64,000 nucleotides of DNA from Endomychus coccineus (GCA_958510875.1 OY294070.1:41740306-41804305), one strand, 5' to 3'; positions 1 to 12,115 are shown, counted from the first letter of the stretch. Program-made: numbers and translations. Notes: generated from the letters alone by a model not told the origin.

Positions 1-1515
1 TCTATTGTTTATATTTCAGGAACCTTCAGTCTAAATTTCGTGACATTCTGTTAACCCCCCTTCCTGAAATATAAACATAAATTCGTTATTTGGAGCGAAA
101 ATTCAAATTGGGTTATTTTGACCAAATTGTAACCAAATTGGATGAAATTTGTTGTAAAAGTAGTTCGTGGCGGTCACAATAAGTGGTCCGAATATAGGCT
201 GAAAATATTGGATGGTTTTACTTAAAATCCAAATTTGGCCAATTAGACCCAAATATTAAAACGGCTCCCCCTTTTGTATAAAAAAAGTCGGAGCGTACTC
301 TACTTCAGCTCAAATTGAAGGTTATTTTATGAACTTTAATGTGGTATCATATGTCCGTATCAACTTCTTTTCACGATTCATCAATTTTTTGGGCATTTAT
401 GGTATATTATCATAAACCATTTATGTGATCCACATCAATGTTACATTTTTTGTACTATGAAATACGTTATTATTTTAATGTTACTCTATGTATATATTAT
501 AGTAAATATACAAACATCATATACAAAATTTTATTTTTGAAAAATATTTAAAAAAAATCACTCACTAAAAATAAATAATTACGTATATATGTTCAAAAAG
601 TCGAGGAATATAGAATTGTTTTTTTAAATTTAAATAACGCATTTGTATTTATTCAATAACCTTCACCTGATGTGTGCTTACGTGTAAATTTCAGTTCCTT
701 CTTTTTTTTTCTTTTTCATAATTTTTTTTTTAAATATTTTGCAAATAATTTTTTAATAATAAAATACTTCAATAAATTTATACTTTAAAAGAAATTAAAT
801 ATTATAACTTACCAAAAAAAAAATTATATATTATAATATGCTTTAATTTTATCTTACCTGACGTTGTCTTCAATAAAAGTTTCTCTATTATATTAAGAAG
901 AGGCGCGGTCCTAAACATTGGATGATCATTTTTATCGAAGGGTTAATAAGGGGAAGCATATACCAGTATAATATAGATGACTTTCTCTTTTTTTAAACAT
1001 TTTTTAAAAATAAAATTTTGTATATGATGTTTGTAGATTTTCTATAATATATACAAATAGTAACATTGAAATAATAACGTATTTCATAGTACAAAAAATG
1101 TAATGTAGATGTGGATCACATAAATGGTTTATGATATATATATACCGTAAATGGCCAAAAAATTGATGAATCGTAAAAAAAGTTGATACGGACATATACC
1201 ACATTGAACTACATAGAATAACCTTTACTTTGAGTCTAAGAAGAAACTTTTTTGACAAAAGAGGGAGCCATTTTAAAATTTGAGCCAAATTGGCCAAATT
1301 TGAATTTTAAGCAAAACTGTTCAATGATTTCAGCCCATTCTGGACCACTTATTGTGACCGCCACGACCTACGTTTTTTTAAGTTTGATTACAATTTGGGC
1401 AAAATAGCCTAATTTGAATTTTTGCTCCAAAAAACGTATTTATATATATTTCACGAGGGGGGTTAAGGGAATGTTACGAAATTTGGACTGGAAGTTCCTC
1501 AAATACCAACAATAA
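1..1515. repeat. Large foldback (inverted-repeat) element
   Basis: The left arm (about 1-545) is repeated in reverse complement at about 1000-1515, with roughly 450 bp of AT-rich sequence between. Matching landmarks include the C-run near 55-60 against the G-run near 1456-1462, and the stretch 421-530 against 1010-1130. Arm identity is high but interrupted by small indels. No transposase is visible, and the short open frame on the minus strand (1004-1297) is just arm sequence. The left terminus may lie outside the window. It is probably a non-autonomous DNA transposon. Confidence 0.75.
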
Positions 1516-1915
1516 AAGGATACGAATTTCAAACCTTAGACGGAAGTTTAAAGGCTCCAAAAAAAATAAAACTCCAAAACTGACCCAAAAAAACAGTTAA
1601 CCTAAAAACCCAATATGGGTACCAGAAATTTTAGGATCTTATTATTTTTAGCATAAGACACACTTTTTTCCAGGTCGCTAACCTCTATCAAATTTTTACG
1701 AACCTCGTCCTATTTTTCCGTAGATTGACTCCACTAATTATCAAATTTAGAAAAAATCTTGAATCTACCATAAACCTGTTCGTTTTGTTGTGAATTAGGT
1801 TTTCAAGTTACTCAAATGACAATTTTTGTTTTGGAATGCACGTATACGTTAGTTTAATTTACATAATTTTATTTTCTGGTTTTAGTTTTTATACAAATCG
1901 ATATTTCATAGTCTA
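1516..1915. other. AT-rich intergenic sequence, nothing recognised
   Basis: No coding motif, repeat or RNA structure was recognised between the foldback element and the following TIR element. Confidence 0.5.
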
Positions 1916-2389
1916 GGGGACGTTCATAAATGACGTAAAGCTAAAAATAGCCGCTTTTGCCCCTCTACTCCCCCTTTGTCACACTATACCACAATTTTTT
2001 CTCTTCCCCCGAAGAAATTACGTCAAATTTCAGTTGATACCCCTACAAATGGAATTTTTTTTTAAGAAAATGATTGAATCATTCACTATGATTTTAGTTC
2101 TACGAATTCACAATCGACATCCATAAGAATCAATGTAAAAGAGCGTTCCAGAAGCAGCGCTGTTGTGCATACCCACAAATTTATGGCATAGTCGATAAAA
2201 ACGAAAACCATATATTAGAAAACGCGCGCTCTAATTCAAAAAATATAGAAGACGGGAATAATTTTTTAATTAAGAAGTGTGACATCACGCTGATTCTTAC
2301 TCCCTACCCCCCTCATGTCACGAAGTGTCACGATTATCTAGCCCCCCCCCTCCCCTAAGCGCGTTACGTAATTTTTGGACGTCTCCCTA
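1916..2389. mobile_element. Short non-autonomous DNA transposon with terminal inverted repeats
   Basis: The left end reads GGGGACGTTCATAAATGACG from about 1917. The right end, reversed, reads GGGAGACGTCCAAAAATTAC and ends near 2388. Both ends are flanked by TA, suggesting a TA target duplication. C-rich stretches near 1960-2010 and 2300-2355 are partly complementary. There is no coding capacity. The superfamily is uncertain. Confidence 0.5.
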
Positions 2390-3313
2390 CTTGTTTTATA
2401 AAGTAAATTAGAAAATAGAAAAAAGGTCGTGATCTTATAGCCACATCTCAGATACTATTGCCAGCATAGCAGTTCCTTTCACTCCACACTCAAAAACACC
2501 TGCTGTATTCTCCGTACGCGTTAACGTGTTCACGTCATAGAGAGCTTGTGTATAGGATCACTATGGTACAGGTACGCCGCATCATCATTGATGCTTAAAA
2601 AACATCTGCTCTTTTTTTATCTGCTTTGAAAGAGTAGATATCATAATAAGAGATACTTGAAATTCTTTATCGTAAGAATTGTCTACAATTTTTCAAAAAA
2701 CAAAATAACAATTAAAGATTGTCATGTAAATCTGTCAATTTTTCATTTTTCGGAGTTTTGCAAAAAACTTTAGTTGCTTTTGATTTTATAACCCTAAAAT
2801 AATACTCAACGACCACAAAAACGTATAATTACACACGTTGGACGAGGACCGAGATAGGAATATGAAGGAAAAACGACGCAATTTTCCTTCTTTTATGTGA
2901 AAATTGTACTGAGACACATCACGGCATCTTATTATGTCAATACCACTCAAGTCCTAGAAAAATTGTTCTTTGTTGCTAAGATTTGGTAAAATTATCCGGG
3001 TTTCCAGCAAACGGGCCGGATTTTTCGATTTCAGATTCCGGTTCAGCGGACCAAAAATCCTCTGATACCAAATTTCAGAAACTTTGAATTAAAAGAGCCC
3101 GATATATTCCATGTAATTATTTTATGCAGTCTCATAAAGTACTTCCACAAAAACCCCACGAATCCAGACATTTTTCCTTTTGTTTCTCCAGTTCAATAAT
3201 CCTTTCCCGGGAGTAGGTTTCTTCGAAGTCCGATAGATAGCCGTTTTAGAGCCTTAGAGTTTTCGTTGTGTGTTGACTATATGTATCGTGAATTTACTGT
3301 CGTTTGATTTATA
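2390..3313. other. Intergenic sequence upstream of a THAP pseudogene
   Basis: No gene, RNA or repeat was recognised. It may include the 5' part of the element carrying the THAP reading frame that follows, but no terminal repeats were found. Confidence 0.4.
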
Positions 3314-3798
3314 ATGAGCGATAAAAAGAATTTTCGCAAAAGTTGCGTGGTACCAGAGTGTAAGAATACATTTATAAATGCACCGGATAAGCTATTCATT
3401 TGTTTGCCTGCCAACCAGAAAGTAAGAAAAGCTTAGCAGCGTGCTATGCGTACAACTGATTTTGTGTCTGACAAAGGATCGTGATACTGTTGCGAAGATC
3501 ATTTTGATGTGAGCATATCAATATAATGAGGGTGATTTTAATCTCTAATACATCATTTTCATATCAGGTTGAAAAAGACATAGAAAATTACATGTACTTA
3601 AAAACTATAAAAAGTGGCAGAATACAAATGAAGCGAGGTGTAATACCGTATATTTTTGATTGCCAAAAAAACCGCACTTATTTACATAGTACCAAACCTA
3701 GGGAAGTATTAAAAAAACGGGAAAAACTAAATATTATGCAGACTTACATCACTGAAATTTCTGATAATGATTTTGCTGCTTTTAATGAAAACACATAA
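3314..3798 (+). pseudogene. THAP-domain gene, two exons, two in-frame stops
   Basis: Exon 1 (3314-3508) starts at ATG and encodes a THAP zinc finger: the first Cys pair is spaced C-x4-C (CVVPEC), and the final pair reads CCEDHF (C-x2-H). Two conserved Trp positions are stop codons, TAG at 3434-3436 and TGA at 3482-3484, each one G-to-A change from TGG. A 59-bp intron (3509-3567) has GTGAGC and TATCAG ends. Exon 2 (3568-3798) carries the post-THAP stretch GVIPYIFDCQKNRT common in insect THAP proteins. The reading frame seems to continue after 3798 behind a frameshift, up to a GTAAGT donor near 3857. THAP domains bind DNA and are found in P-element transposases and domesticated genes. No terminal repeats were found, so host gene or transposon origin is undecided. 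Confidence 0.75.
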
Positions 3799-3799
3799 G

Positions 3800-4950
3800 A
3801 GAAACTACTACTGCGACACAAACAGCGGATCGTGGTATTCAAGTGAATTTGCAGTGTAAGTATAGAAGAATACTTCTGATAAAATCTAGTTTGTTTACTT
3901 ACCGTTGTAATTTTACTCCTTTCATTTCACTGCTAATAAAGTCCTTATTTTTGTTGAAATAGTTGATTATCATAAATATATCCACTTCTGGTAGATTACC
4001 AGAATCAGCTTTCATAAATCCAGCTTTCAATGCGTAAATTTTAAAAAGAACAACACACTTTACCAACAGGATAAATACGAGTAACACAAGCGATGCCGCG
4101 GCCACTAGACTACGTGTGCGTATAGTGACGTCACGCGCTGTTCTCGGTACTTTTCCACCAGCGCAACTTCAACTTGAATTATTTCAGTACAGGATAAAGC
4201 TATTGGTCTGAAATTTTTGTCAGTATATTAGGGGTCCAGACACTACAAGAAAATCCATAAAAAGGTTATAATGTTAATTTCACTGAACGACCCTGTTGGT
4301 AACATCACTTACACACATGCGTGCTATATTACTGTGGAACAATTTTTCTTCTTGACCATTCAATAACTTTTTTGCGCAAATTCTACATTTCCCCAAAATA
4401 TTTACCAGTAATGATTTTTCCCTTCTCATAGTAGATATAGATGTAAAAACAAAGCAGGATTATTTAAGAACCGGGTACGTCACTTAGGTCTACTAGCCCA
4501 CTGTGATCCCGAAAAGTACGACGGGCTTCATTGGTTGCCTCTGCTCCCTCCCCTAGTCAACCTTGTGCTAGGAGCGTCCTTGGGCAGGAGCGTAACAAGA
4601 AAATATCCACGTCCGGTTAATATGCCGGTTAGAGTCCTGAGGTTCCATCTACCTACTCGTGTACTATCCTCACTGAGTTTCGCCCTAGTACGGACATGGC
4701 TTACCAGTAGCTGGAGTGTTCACAGTGTGTGCGCTGGGTGGAGCAAGGGTTGCGTATGCCTCAGGTATAAAACTACGTTTTCCAAAGCTTGGACTTTCTT
4801 CCCGTCACTAGGCAAGCCCCGAAGATGTTGTTCTCCCCGGCTCTCTGTAGAAGGGTCCGGAAAGAAACCATTCGGACCTGGCGATTTGAAATGCTAAAAC
4901 GTGTTGAGCGCTCACTTAAGCCCATTCCCGCTAGTGGTAACAGTCGCCAA
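3800..4950. other. No recognised gene; GC-richer block at 4500-4950
   Basis: The first half is AT-rich with no recognised feature. From about 4500 the base composition turns GC-richer and open frames appear (for example + 4535-4897), but they show no familiar motif. The block directly precedes an RNase H relic and may be decayed retrotransposon sequence. Confidence 0.4.
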
Positions 4951-4959
4951 TCTGTTGTT

Positions 4960-5158
4960 CACTATTGGAATCTTACCCGTCTAAACCCGGAATCCGGAAT
5001 ATAGTGCAAGCGCCCAGGTAAAAGTATTTGTATACCTCTGAGCAAACACGCCACCATTCTCCAAGCGGAGTTTCTGGCTGTGCCCAAATAGCGTTGGAAA
5101 AAAGAATGCAACCAACATCAGTATATGCACAGATAGCAAGGCAGCCTTTGCTCGAGTG
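4960..5158 (+). pseudogene. Non-LTR retrotransposon RNase H domain relic
   Basis: Two adjacent frames together give RNase H landmarks. Residues LSKHATILQAEFLAV (5038-5082) match the region around the second catalytic acidic residue in LINE RNases H. One frameshift later, NISICTDSKAAF (5114-5149) matches the TDS motif with the third catalytic Asp. A stop and the frameshift make it non-functional. RNase H removes the RNA strand during retrotransposition in I, R1 and LOA-type elements. The clade cannot be fixed from this fragment. Confidence 0.6.
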
Positions 5159-5466
5159 GGAACCGTTTAACTAGGACGGCGTTTAAATAATATATCACGA
5201 AGTTGGTGTTAATCTGGGGGAGAATGGCGAATACTAAGGCGAGAAACGTCCCTCTGGTTGACACGTTAATCGTTAACCTGGGGAACTGCCCTTTGGTGGA
5301 CTGGTGAACACTTGTCGGTGGGAACCACTCCGATAGGTGATATTTGACACAAAGTGCAAAGGACTTCGGCCTAGGCATCAAGGGACCGCAATGCCCCTTA
5401 ATGATAATAATAACAAAATGCAAGAAAAATTTTGAAATTCTAGCTTAACTGTCGATCACAGGCTTA

Positions 5467-7188
5467 TAGTCCAGGCAATAAGCCCGGAAAAAGACCATAA
5501 TTAAAAAAATATAGTAAGCTAGAATTTCAAAATTTTTCTTGCATTTTGTTCCTAATACCCCATAGATCATTCATGACTATCAAGACCGCGAGTGTCGACC
5601 TTCCTACCCCCTCAAAACGGGGTTTTAACCCCTCAGAGGAGCATTCTTATAAAAACAGTCCAAAATTAATGAATTAAGAGCCGAAAATGACCCCTAATAT
5701 GTTTTTTGGGTCGCTGATCACGATTCCGCTGTAATTTTCCCAAAAAAGTCTCTCCAGATGTAAAATTCGGGAAATTTGAGATTTTCCTGAGACGTTTGTG
5801 AGTAATAAAGTATAATTTTGTTGCAAAAATTACCTCTAGTAGGTTTTATGGGTCGCTGATCACGATTCCGCTGTAATTTTCCCAAAAAAATCTCTCCAGA
5901 TGTAAAATTCGGGAAATTTGAGATTTTCCTGAGACGTTTGTGAGTAATAAAGTATAATTTTGTTGCAAAAATTACCTCTAGTAGGTTTTATGGGTCGCTG
6001 ATCACGATTCCGCTGTAATTTTCCCAAAAAAGTCTCTCCAGATGTAAAATTCGGGAAATTTGAGATTTTCCTGAGACGTTTGTGAGTAATAAAGTATAAT
6101 TTTGTTGCAAAAATTACCTCTAGTAGGTTTTATGGGTCGCTGATCACGATTCCGCTGTAATTTTCCCAAAAAAGTCTCTCCAGATGTAAAATTCGGGAAA
6201 TTTGAGATTTTCCTGAGACGTTTGTGAGTAATAAAGTATAATTTTGTTGCAAAAATTACCTCTAGTAGGTTTTATGGGTCGCTGATCACGATTCCGCTGT
6301 AATTTTCCCAAAAAAGTCTCTCCAGATGTAAAATTCGGGAAATTTGAGATTTTCCTGAGACGTTTGTGAGTAATAAAGTATAATTTTGTTGCAAAAATTA
6401 CCTCTAGTAGGTTTTATGGGTCGCTGATCACGATTCCGCTGTAATTTTCCCAAAAAAGTCTCTCCAGATGTAAAATTCGGGAAATTTGAGATTTTCCTGA
6501 GACGTTTGTGAGTAATAAAGTATAATTTTGTTGCAAAAATTACCTCTAGTAGGTTTTATGGGTCGCTGATCACGATTCCGCTGTAATTTTTCCAAAAAAG
6601 TCTCTCCAGATGTAAAATTCGGGAAATTTGAGATTTTCCTGAGACGGTTGAATAATAAAGTATAATTTTGTTGCAAAAATGACCTCTAGTCATGACCTCC
6701 AGTCATTTTTGCAACAAAATTATACTTTATTATTCATAACCGTCTCGGGAAAATCTCAAATTTCCCGAATTTTCCATCTGGAGAGTTTTTTTGGAAAAAT
6801 AACAGCGGAATCGTGATCAGCAACCCAAAAAACCTACTAGAGGTCATTTTTGAAACAAAATTATAAGTCATATCTTATATATAAATTTTCCAAATTTCCC
6901 ATCTGGAGGGAGTTTTCCGAGAAAACTAACTGCGGAATCGTGATCAGCGACCCAAAAAACATATTAGGGGTCATTTTCGGCTCTTTATTCATTGATTTTG
7001 GACTGTTTTTATAAGAATGCTCCTCTGAGGGGTTGAAACCCCGTTTTGAGGGGGTAGAAAGGTCGACCCCCGCGGTCTTGATAGTCATGAATGATCTATG
7101 GGGTATTAGGAACAAAATGCAAAAGAAATGTTGAAATTCTAGCTTACTATATTTTTATTTTTTATTTTCTGGTTCGTTGCCTGGACTA
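5467..7188. mobile_element. Foldback element with 3-bp TTA target duplication
   Basis: The termini are TAGTCCAGGCAA (5467) and its near reverse complement TTGCCTGGACTA (ending 7188), flanked on both sides by TTA. Long arms follow: 5500-5760 mirrors 6890-7145, including the segments around 5590-5660 and 7010-7075. The left arm is expanded by a 142-bp tandem array (listed separately), and the symmetry axis is near 6690. No transposase is present. A copy of the same left terminus begins at 33915, so this is a repeat family. Confidence 0.75.
5707..6695. repeat. Tandem array, seven 142-bp units
   Basis: Units begin with TGGGTCGCTGATCACG at 5707, 5849, 5991, 6133, 6275, 6417 and 6559, an exact 142-bp period. 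The middle units are almost identical and the last decays after about 6640. Each unit carries the palindromic core TGATCA. The opposite arm of the host foldback element holds only about two diverged inverted copies (6700-6960), so expansion was one-sided. Confidence 0.9.
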
Positions 7189-7398
7189 TTAGCTACACCC
7201 AGCTCACCACTAATTTCATACCTGTACTTCAGTAATAATATCTTCGTTCTATTTAGTTAACTCATTTGGAGGATTCCATTTTGTGTACCATATTGTTATT
7301 AAAGTATACATTTGTTTTTTTTATTCTCATTTTATTATTGAATTTGTAATAATCCCTAATCCCTAGAATTATAACAATTTAGTCTGTTTTGTTGCCAG

Positions 7399-7582
7399 AT
7401 ATGATTATGAAGAAGTTGAAAGTGAAGGGGCTAATAAAATGGTGGAACACTTGGAATCGCTACTAGCATCTGGTCAGTTGATTGGTAAAACATACAATAA
7501 TGGCGGATCAACATCCACGGTGCTCGAGGCCGACAATTTCTCCTACGTCGATCCCATTGATAAGAGCCACACTTCAAACCAG
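7399..7582 (+). CDS. Pgm: Phosphoglucomutase, exon 1 of 3 in window (partial gene)
   Basis: This exon encodes the start of the C-terminal domain of phosphoglucomutase, the cytosolic enzyme interconverting glucose 1-phosphate and glucose 6-phosphate. The translation begins YDYEEVESEGANKMVEHLE and ends DPIDKSHTSNQ, the family's conserved hinge into the phosphate-binding domain. The acceptor is TTGCCAG before 7399 and the donor is GTGAAT after 7582. The first base completes a codon split by the upstream intron (phase 2). The exon joins in frame to 7741-7869 and 20592-20681, giving about 133 C-terminal residues of a protein usually near 560; the catalytic-serine part is off the left edge. No disruption is seen, so the gene looks functional. 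Confidence 0.93.
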
Positions 7583-7722
7583 GTGAATAACTCTTTTTTT
7601 ACTAATTCAAAATTTTAAATTATTATTAAAAATGGAATTACGCTTATGAAGCTTTGATAATCGACTTAACTTGTTGCTAGGATTAATTTAATTTTTTTTT
7701 AACCCTTAACTTTCCTTATTGA

Positions 7723-7890
<168 letters not shown>

Positions 7891-8569
7891 TAGTATTTAA
7901 TAATTAGTTAAAATAACATGAACATGAATAGGCACAATATAAATTCAACTTAAAGACAAATAAACGTTAAAACTATAATAATTAATAACCAGTCTGGCTC
8001 TATTCTGTCGGCAGTGTAATAAAAAACGATGTGTACCAGATTTTAGTGTGTTTTCATTAAATCTAAATCAAAGGATAATATGTTTAGCAAAGTGCAAAAT
8101 AAGAAAACGTACGCAAAATTTTTTAATTATTTTCATGAAAATTGTTTAAATTTGTGCATTAAAGAAGCTTGCACAAATGTAGCAGAGGTTGAAAACAAAA
8201 TTAAGCCCGTTAAACAATCTTGTTATCTGAATTTTGATAGCAACTTTTTCACCCAATTTTTCAAAATCAGCAAAACAATTTCAAACAAAAATTCAACAAA
8301 ATCAAAGCCATCGAATCAAAAAAGATAAATAGTTTAATGAAGTGCGTAGCTTATGATAAACAATGGTTAAAAACCTAACAGACACAAAAATTCCGGATGA
8401 GGTGCAGCACACGTTAAGCTTAGGTCCGAAATATGCATTGCCCGATAATAAAAAATTGCCTATCGACAATATAATTGCTAATTTAGGATCCGGAATCTGA
8501 AATAAAAATTTGGAGGAAAAAAAATGGAATTAGAAATACAATTTGTAACATCTTGACAAATAAAAAGAA

Positions 8570-9010
8570 TAAACAGAAAGCAGAAATAGGCACAGCAAAA
8601 AATCGTTTTAAAAAACTTTTTTGTTTTCTTTGTACAAAACCTCACGACAACCCAGTCGCTTATTTTTGGTTCATGAGGAATATCTTTTCTTTATTCTTCA
8701 TATTCCTTTTTCTCATTTTCAATCATAGTTATAAAGTCTTCGTTCTCAGACTTCGGACGTTTCATTTTCGCTTTTTATATTTCTTTTGTAACCTTTTAGA
8801 AGTCGCCAAACATATCTTATTTTCTTTTTCTTCTTGTTTTTTGGTTCGTTCAAGAACAGCTTCCGCAGTAATAAGTTCCGCACCATTGCATATTTGCAGA
8901 GTACCTTCCACTTGTAACATCTTCTGTAGACTGAAGAAGAGTTTCCTTGGAATAATTCTTGCCTCTTTCAGATTTTCGAAAATATTTTCAAACCATAATA
9001 ATTATTAGGT
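8570..9010 (-). pseudogene. Fragment of unknown transposon protein
   Basis: Read on the minus strand, this stretch encodes a charged, helix-prone segment (AEAVLERTKKQEEKEN) and, lower down, ISDWVVVRFCTKKTKKFF. A similar WV-V-F-KK motif ends several insect DNA-transposon proteins (recollection, not a search). Frames are interrupted. The open frame on the opposite strand here is a shadow. No function is assigned. Confidence 0.3.
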
Positions 9011-9055
9011 ATGAGTCTAACATAAAACATAACACACTTTAACGCCAAAATTACA

Positions 9056-9475
9056 CTGTGGGGCAAGTGCGTACTACTAAGCACTTTCCCTCGTATACAA
9101 CTACGCTCTTACCCCATAACCTTAAAATAAGAGTGCATATCAAAATAAACATTTATTAGATTTTTCCCTAGTTATACGAAAAAACTGACTATTCCATTAG
9201 ATTCTACGTATTTAATAGTGTATACTTACCAATTATTTTATTTGAAACAACAAAAATTCAACTTAATTTGTCACGACAAAATCACCGAGTACAAATATGC
9301 ACGTCAAGGTTACAAATAATCAGGCGGTAAGGAAATTTTATAACAACGACAAACAAGTCGCTCAGTGCCACCCTTTGTCAAGTAGCTGAGTATACTTGTA
9401 GGTAGAATATTCTTACTACAGATTCCCTCTATTTAATAGGCTAAGACATTTTCAGGCTTATAAAGGAACTTGCCC
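9056..9475. mobile_element. Small MITE-like element inside the PLE relic
   Basis: Short inverted ends, TGGGGCAAGT near 9058 and ACTTGCCCCA near 9462-9471, bracket about 420 bp without coding capacity. The element separates the PLE N-terminal motif from its palm motif, consistent with an insertion. No target duplication was confirmed. Confidence 0.4.
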
Positions 9476-10649
9476 CAAAAATATTTGACATTGAATAACA
9501 TTAAAAAAACGTTGGGCAGAGATTAAAAACCACACACCTCTAGATCAATCTCAATTTATAAATGCAGTAAAGTTTTGTTTCGAATGCACCTATTTTCAAT
9601 ACGATGAGCACTATTTTGGGCAAATATTCGGCACAGCAATGGGATCTCCTATAGACCAGTCGGCGGAGATTTTTGCCTGCATTTTCCGGGCGGTAGCAAT
9701 GTTTCGAATGATTCTCATGTATTTTTTGCCGTAGGATACGATTATCGTTACCCGTACTTTGTAAAAGTTATGCTTCTTTTTTTAAGTTTACAATTTGTGA
9801 AAAAAAAATGACTTTTTTTACATTTTTCTCCTTTCCTGTGCATTTTTAGCATTATGCACGATTTGTTTAACACTACATAACTTAAAAAAAAGAATATTGA
9901 TGATTCTTGTTTGCATAACTTTAAAGCTGATATTTTTTTACAAATTTCAAAAAAAAATGTCCTAGAATGCACAGAAGCGGAGATAATTTTTTTTTTAATT
10001 CCTGAAGTTATAAAATCGGTTCCATTTAATTTTAAAAATTCCAAGGGGATATTGAATTTGAATAGTTTTTTCCTAGACCTTACCCTCACGCACCATGATG
10101 ATATCATTACTTTCAAAATTTATAGAAAACCTACATTCACAGATACAACTATTAGACTATTACCAATTCATCTTTTAGTCCCCATAGTCACAAGTTCGCA
10201 GCATACAACTCTTATGATACATAGAGCCTTTTCACTTTCTCTTTCTCCTGAATACCTGAATTAAGAATTGAATACGATCAAGGTTATAGCCATTAACAAC
10301 GGTTTTCAACCTCAAATTATATCCAAATTAAAAGACAGAAACTCAGGGATGCAACATTCGACATATCTCGTAGGAACTTTTATGATCAAAACAACCCAAA
10401 GAATCAGCCATTAAAGTTTGTCGCACATATTTAGATTCACTTTGTATTTCAGACCATACCTGCCAAGCGTGTAATTTATACCGATAGCAATTAAATTTCA
10501 ACCCTCGTTGATCAAAGAATTAGAGATATATTGAATGCAGTGTTACTTTGGCGGTTCGACGACTAGCGCGCAAAGCCTCTTAAAGCCACTAGGGTCAGTA
10601 TACGACTAGCGCGCGAGCTACCTGCGGTATACACATTTGTGCTTCCACA

Positions 10650-10813
10650 ATAAATTCTTTTAAATCTCCGACGAATTTATAAAAGTTTGGATGCGCCTGG
10701 AAAAGCATACGTTAAAGTGCGAATGAAATGATTCGCATGCATTTGTTGTTTCGCAATTCCAAATATTGTCTGTTGCCCATATCTGTGGTGAATATTTTGC
10801 GTCGTTATACATG
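10650..10813 (-). pseudogene. MULE transposase, C-terminal part
   Basis: Starting at the gypsy insertion site and reading left, the frame gives YSPQIWATDNIWNCET followed by CESFHSHFN. The E-x-F-H segment matches the third catalytic acidic residue region of MULE transposases. The frame continues from the segment ending at 17486 if the LTR and one copy of the 4-bp CATG repeat are removed. A stop occurs soon after in the terminal part. An identical copy lies at 17031-17194. Confidence 0.65.
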
Positions 10814-11100
10814 TGTTAGTTCATAAACTGTTTGGTTAGTTTATCATTCGTTTTTTATACGAATTATCGCGTAAATTACCGCCTATAGGGCTCGTTCCTC
10901 CCAACCACCACACCGAGCTCATAAGAAGTACCTCCGCACCTCTTAATATCTAACTTCGTACTGCCGCACCACAGCTACGAGCCTACCAGCCTCGCGCGGT
11001 ACACTACTCGGGTAAATACCCTTCAACTCGGGGAGTCCCCACTGCCTATTGTCACCGCCCTATGATAGATGGCAGCAGATCAACTAAATATCAACTAACA
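10814..11100 (-). repeat. Ty3/gypsy LTR (3' LTR in element sense)
   Basis: The 287-bp LTR starts TGTTAG and ends CTAACA. It is preceded by CATG (10810-10813), which reappears after the third LTR copy at 17482-17485. It is one base different from the copy at 17195-17481. Confidence 0.9.
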
Positions 11101-11159
11101 CGGCCATTCTGACCCATGCCATGTCCTCATGGCTAAAACACTGAGAAAAAAAAACGCAA

Positions 11160-12115
11160 TAGAGACCAACACTGATCTTTTGGTTGAGACTCTCAACAAG
11201 GCAGTGCACCTCTTGCTTACAAACACAAATCAGTTGACTTTTAATTGAGACCCTCAATAAGGCAGTGCACCTCTTGCTTACAAACACAAATCAGTTGACT
11301 TTTAATTGAGACCCTCAATAAGGCAGTGCACCTCTTACATTGTAGACTTTTGATTGAGACCACTCAATACAGGCAGAGCACCTTTTACATTGTAGACTTT
11401 TGATCGAGACCACTCAATACAGGCAGAGCACCTTTTACATTGTAGACTTTTGATTGAGACCACTCAATACAGGCAGAGCACCTTTTACATTGTAGACTTT
11501 TGATCGAGACCACTCAATACAGGCAGAGCACCTTTTACATTGTAGACTTTTGATTGAGACCACTCAATACAGGCAGAGCACCTTTTACATTGTAGACTTT
11601 TGATTGAGACCACTCAATACAGGCAGAGCACCTTTTACATTGTAGACTTTTGATTGAGACCACTCAATACAGGCAGAGCACCTTTTACATTGTAGACTTT
11701 TGATTGAGACCACTCAATACAGGCAGAGCACCTTTTACATTGTAGACTTTTGATTGAGACCACTCAATACAGGCAGAGCACCTTTTACATTGTAGACTTT
11801 TGATCGAGACCACTCAATACAGGCAGAGCACCTTTTACATTGTAGACTTTTGATTGAGACCACTCAATACAGGCAGAGCACCTTTTACATTGTAGACTTT
11901 TGATTGAGACCACTCAATACAGGCAGAGCACCTTTTACATTGTAGACTTTTGATTGAGACCACTCAATACAGGCAGAGCACCTTTTACATTGTAGACTTT
12001 TGATTGAGACCACTCAATACAGGCAGAGCACCTTTTACATTGTAGACTTTTGATTGAGACCACTCAATACAGGCAGAGCACCTTTTACATTGTAGACTTT
12101 TGATCGTAATAAAAA
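11160..12115. repeat. 50-bp tandem array inside the gypsy element
   Basis: Fifteen near-identical 50-bp units (about 11342-12105) carry the core GGCAGAGCACCTTTTACATT at an exact 50-bp period. They differ mainly by one T/C site (TGATTGAG or TGATCGAG). Three older, longer units (about 48-61 bp, with GGCAGTGCACCTCTTGC) precede them at 11185-11341. The array lies between the integrase stop and the 3' LTR. No coding function is evident. Confidence 0.95.

Larger units (their letters stand above)
8040..10541 (+). mobile_element. Penelope-like retroelement (PLE) relic
   Basis: Scattered frames give Penelope-type reverse transcriptase. The N-terminal motif is at 8363-8497 (MVKNLTDTKIPDEV then LSLGPKYALP). 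The palm region is at about 9513-9700, with FGTAMGSPI typical of PLEs. The C-terminal part is at about 9990-10262 (FFLDLTLTHHDD, then FKIYRKPTFTDTTI). Stops and frameshifts occur throughout, and the GIY-YIG endonuclease is not clearly left. The 8570-9475 portion is interrupted by unrelated transposon sequence. The right border coincides with the target duplication of the Mutator-like element at 10542-10549, so the Mutator inserted at or within the PLE end. An open frame at 8080-8325 may be its 5' part, but no motif supports this. Confidence 0.75.

Noticed and set aside
4535..4897. 120-residue open frame on the plus strand
   Set aside because: No motif, odd composition, and overlap with another frame. 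It lies in a GC-rich block next to a LINE relic and is not supported as a gene.
8553..9008. 151-residue plus-strand frame rich in Phe
   Set aside because: It is the antisense of a Lys/Glu-rich transposon fragment on the minus strand.
11342..12105. CRISPR-like regular array
   Set aside because: The 50-bp units are contiguous and lack unique spacers, there are no cas genes, and the context is an insect LTR retrotransposon.
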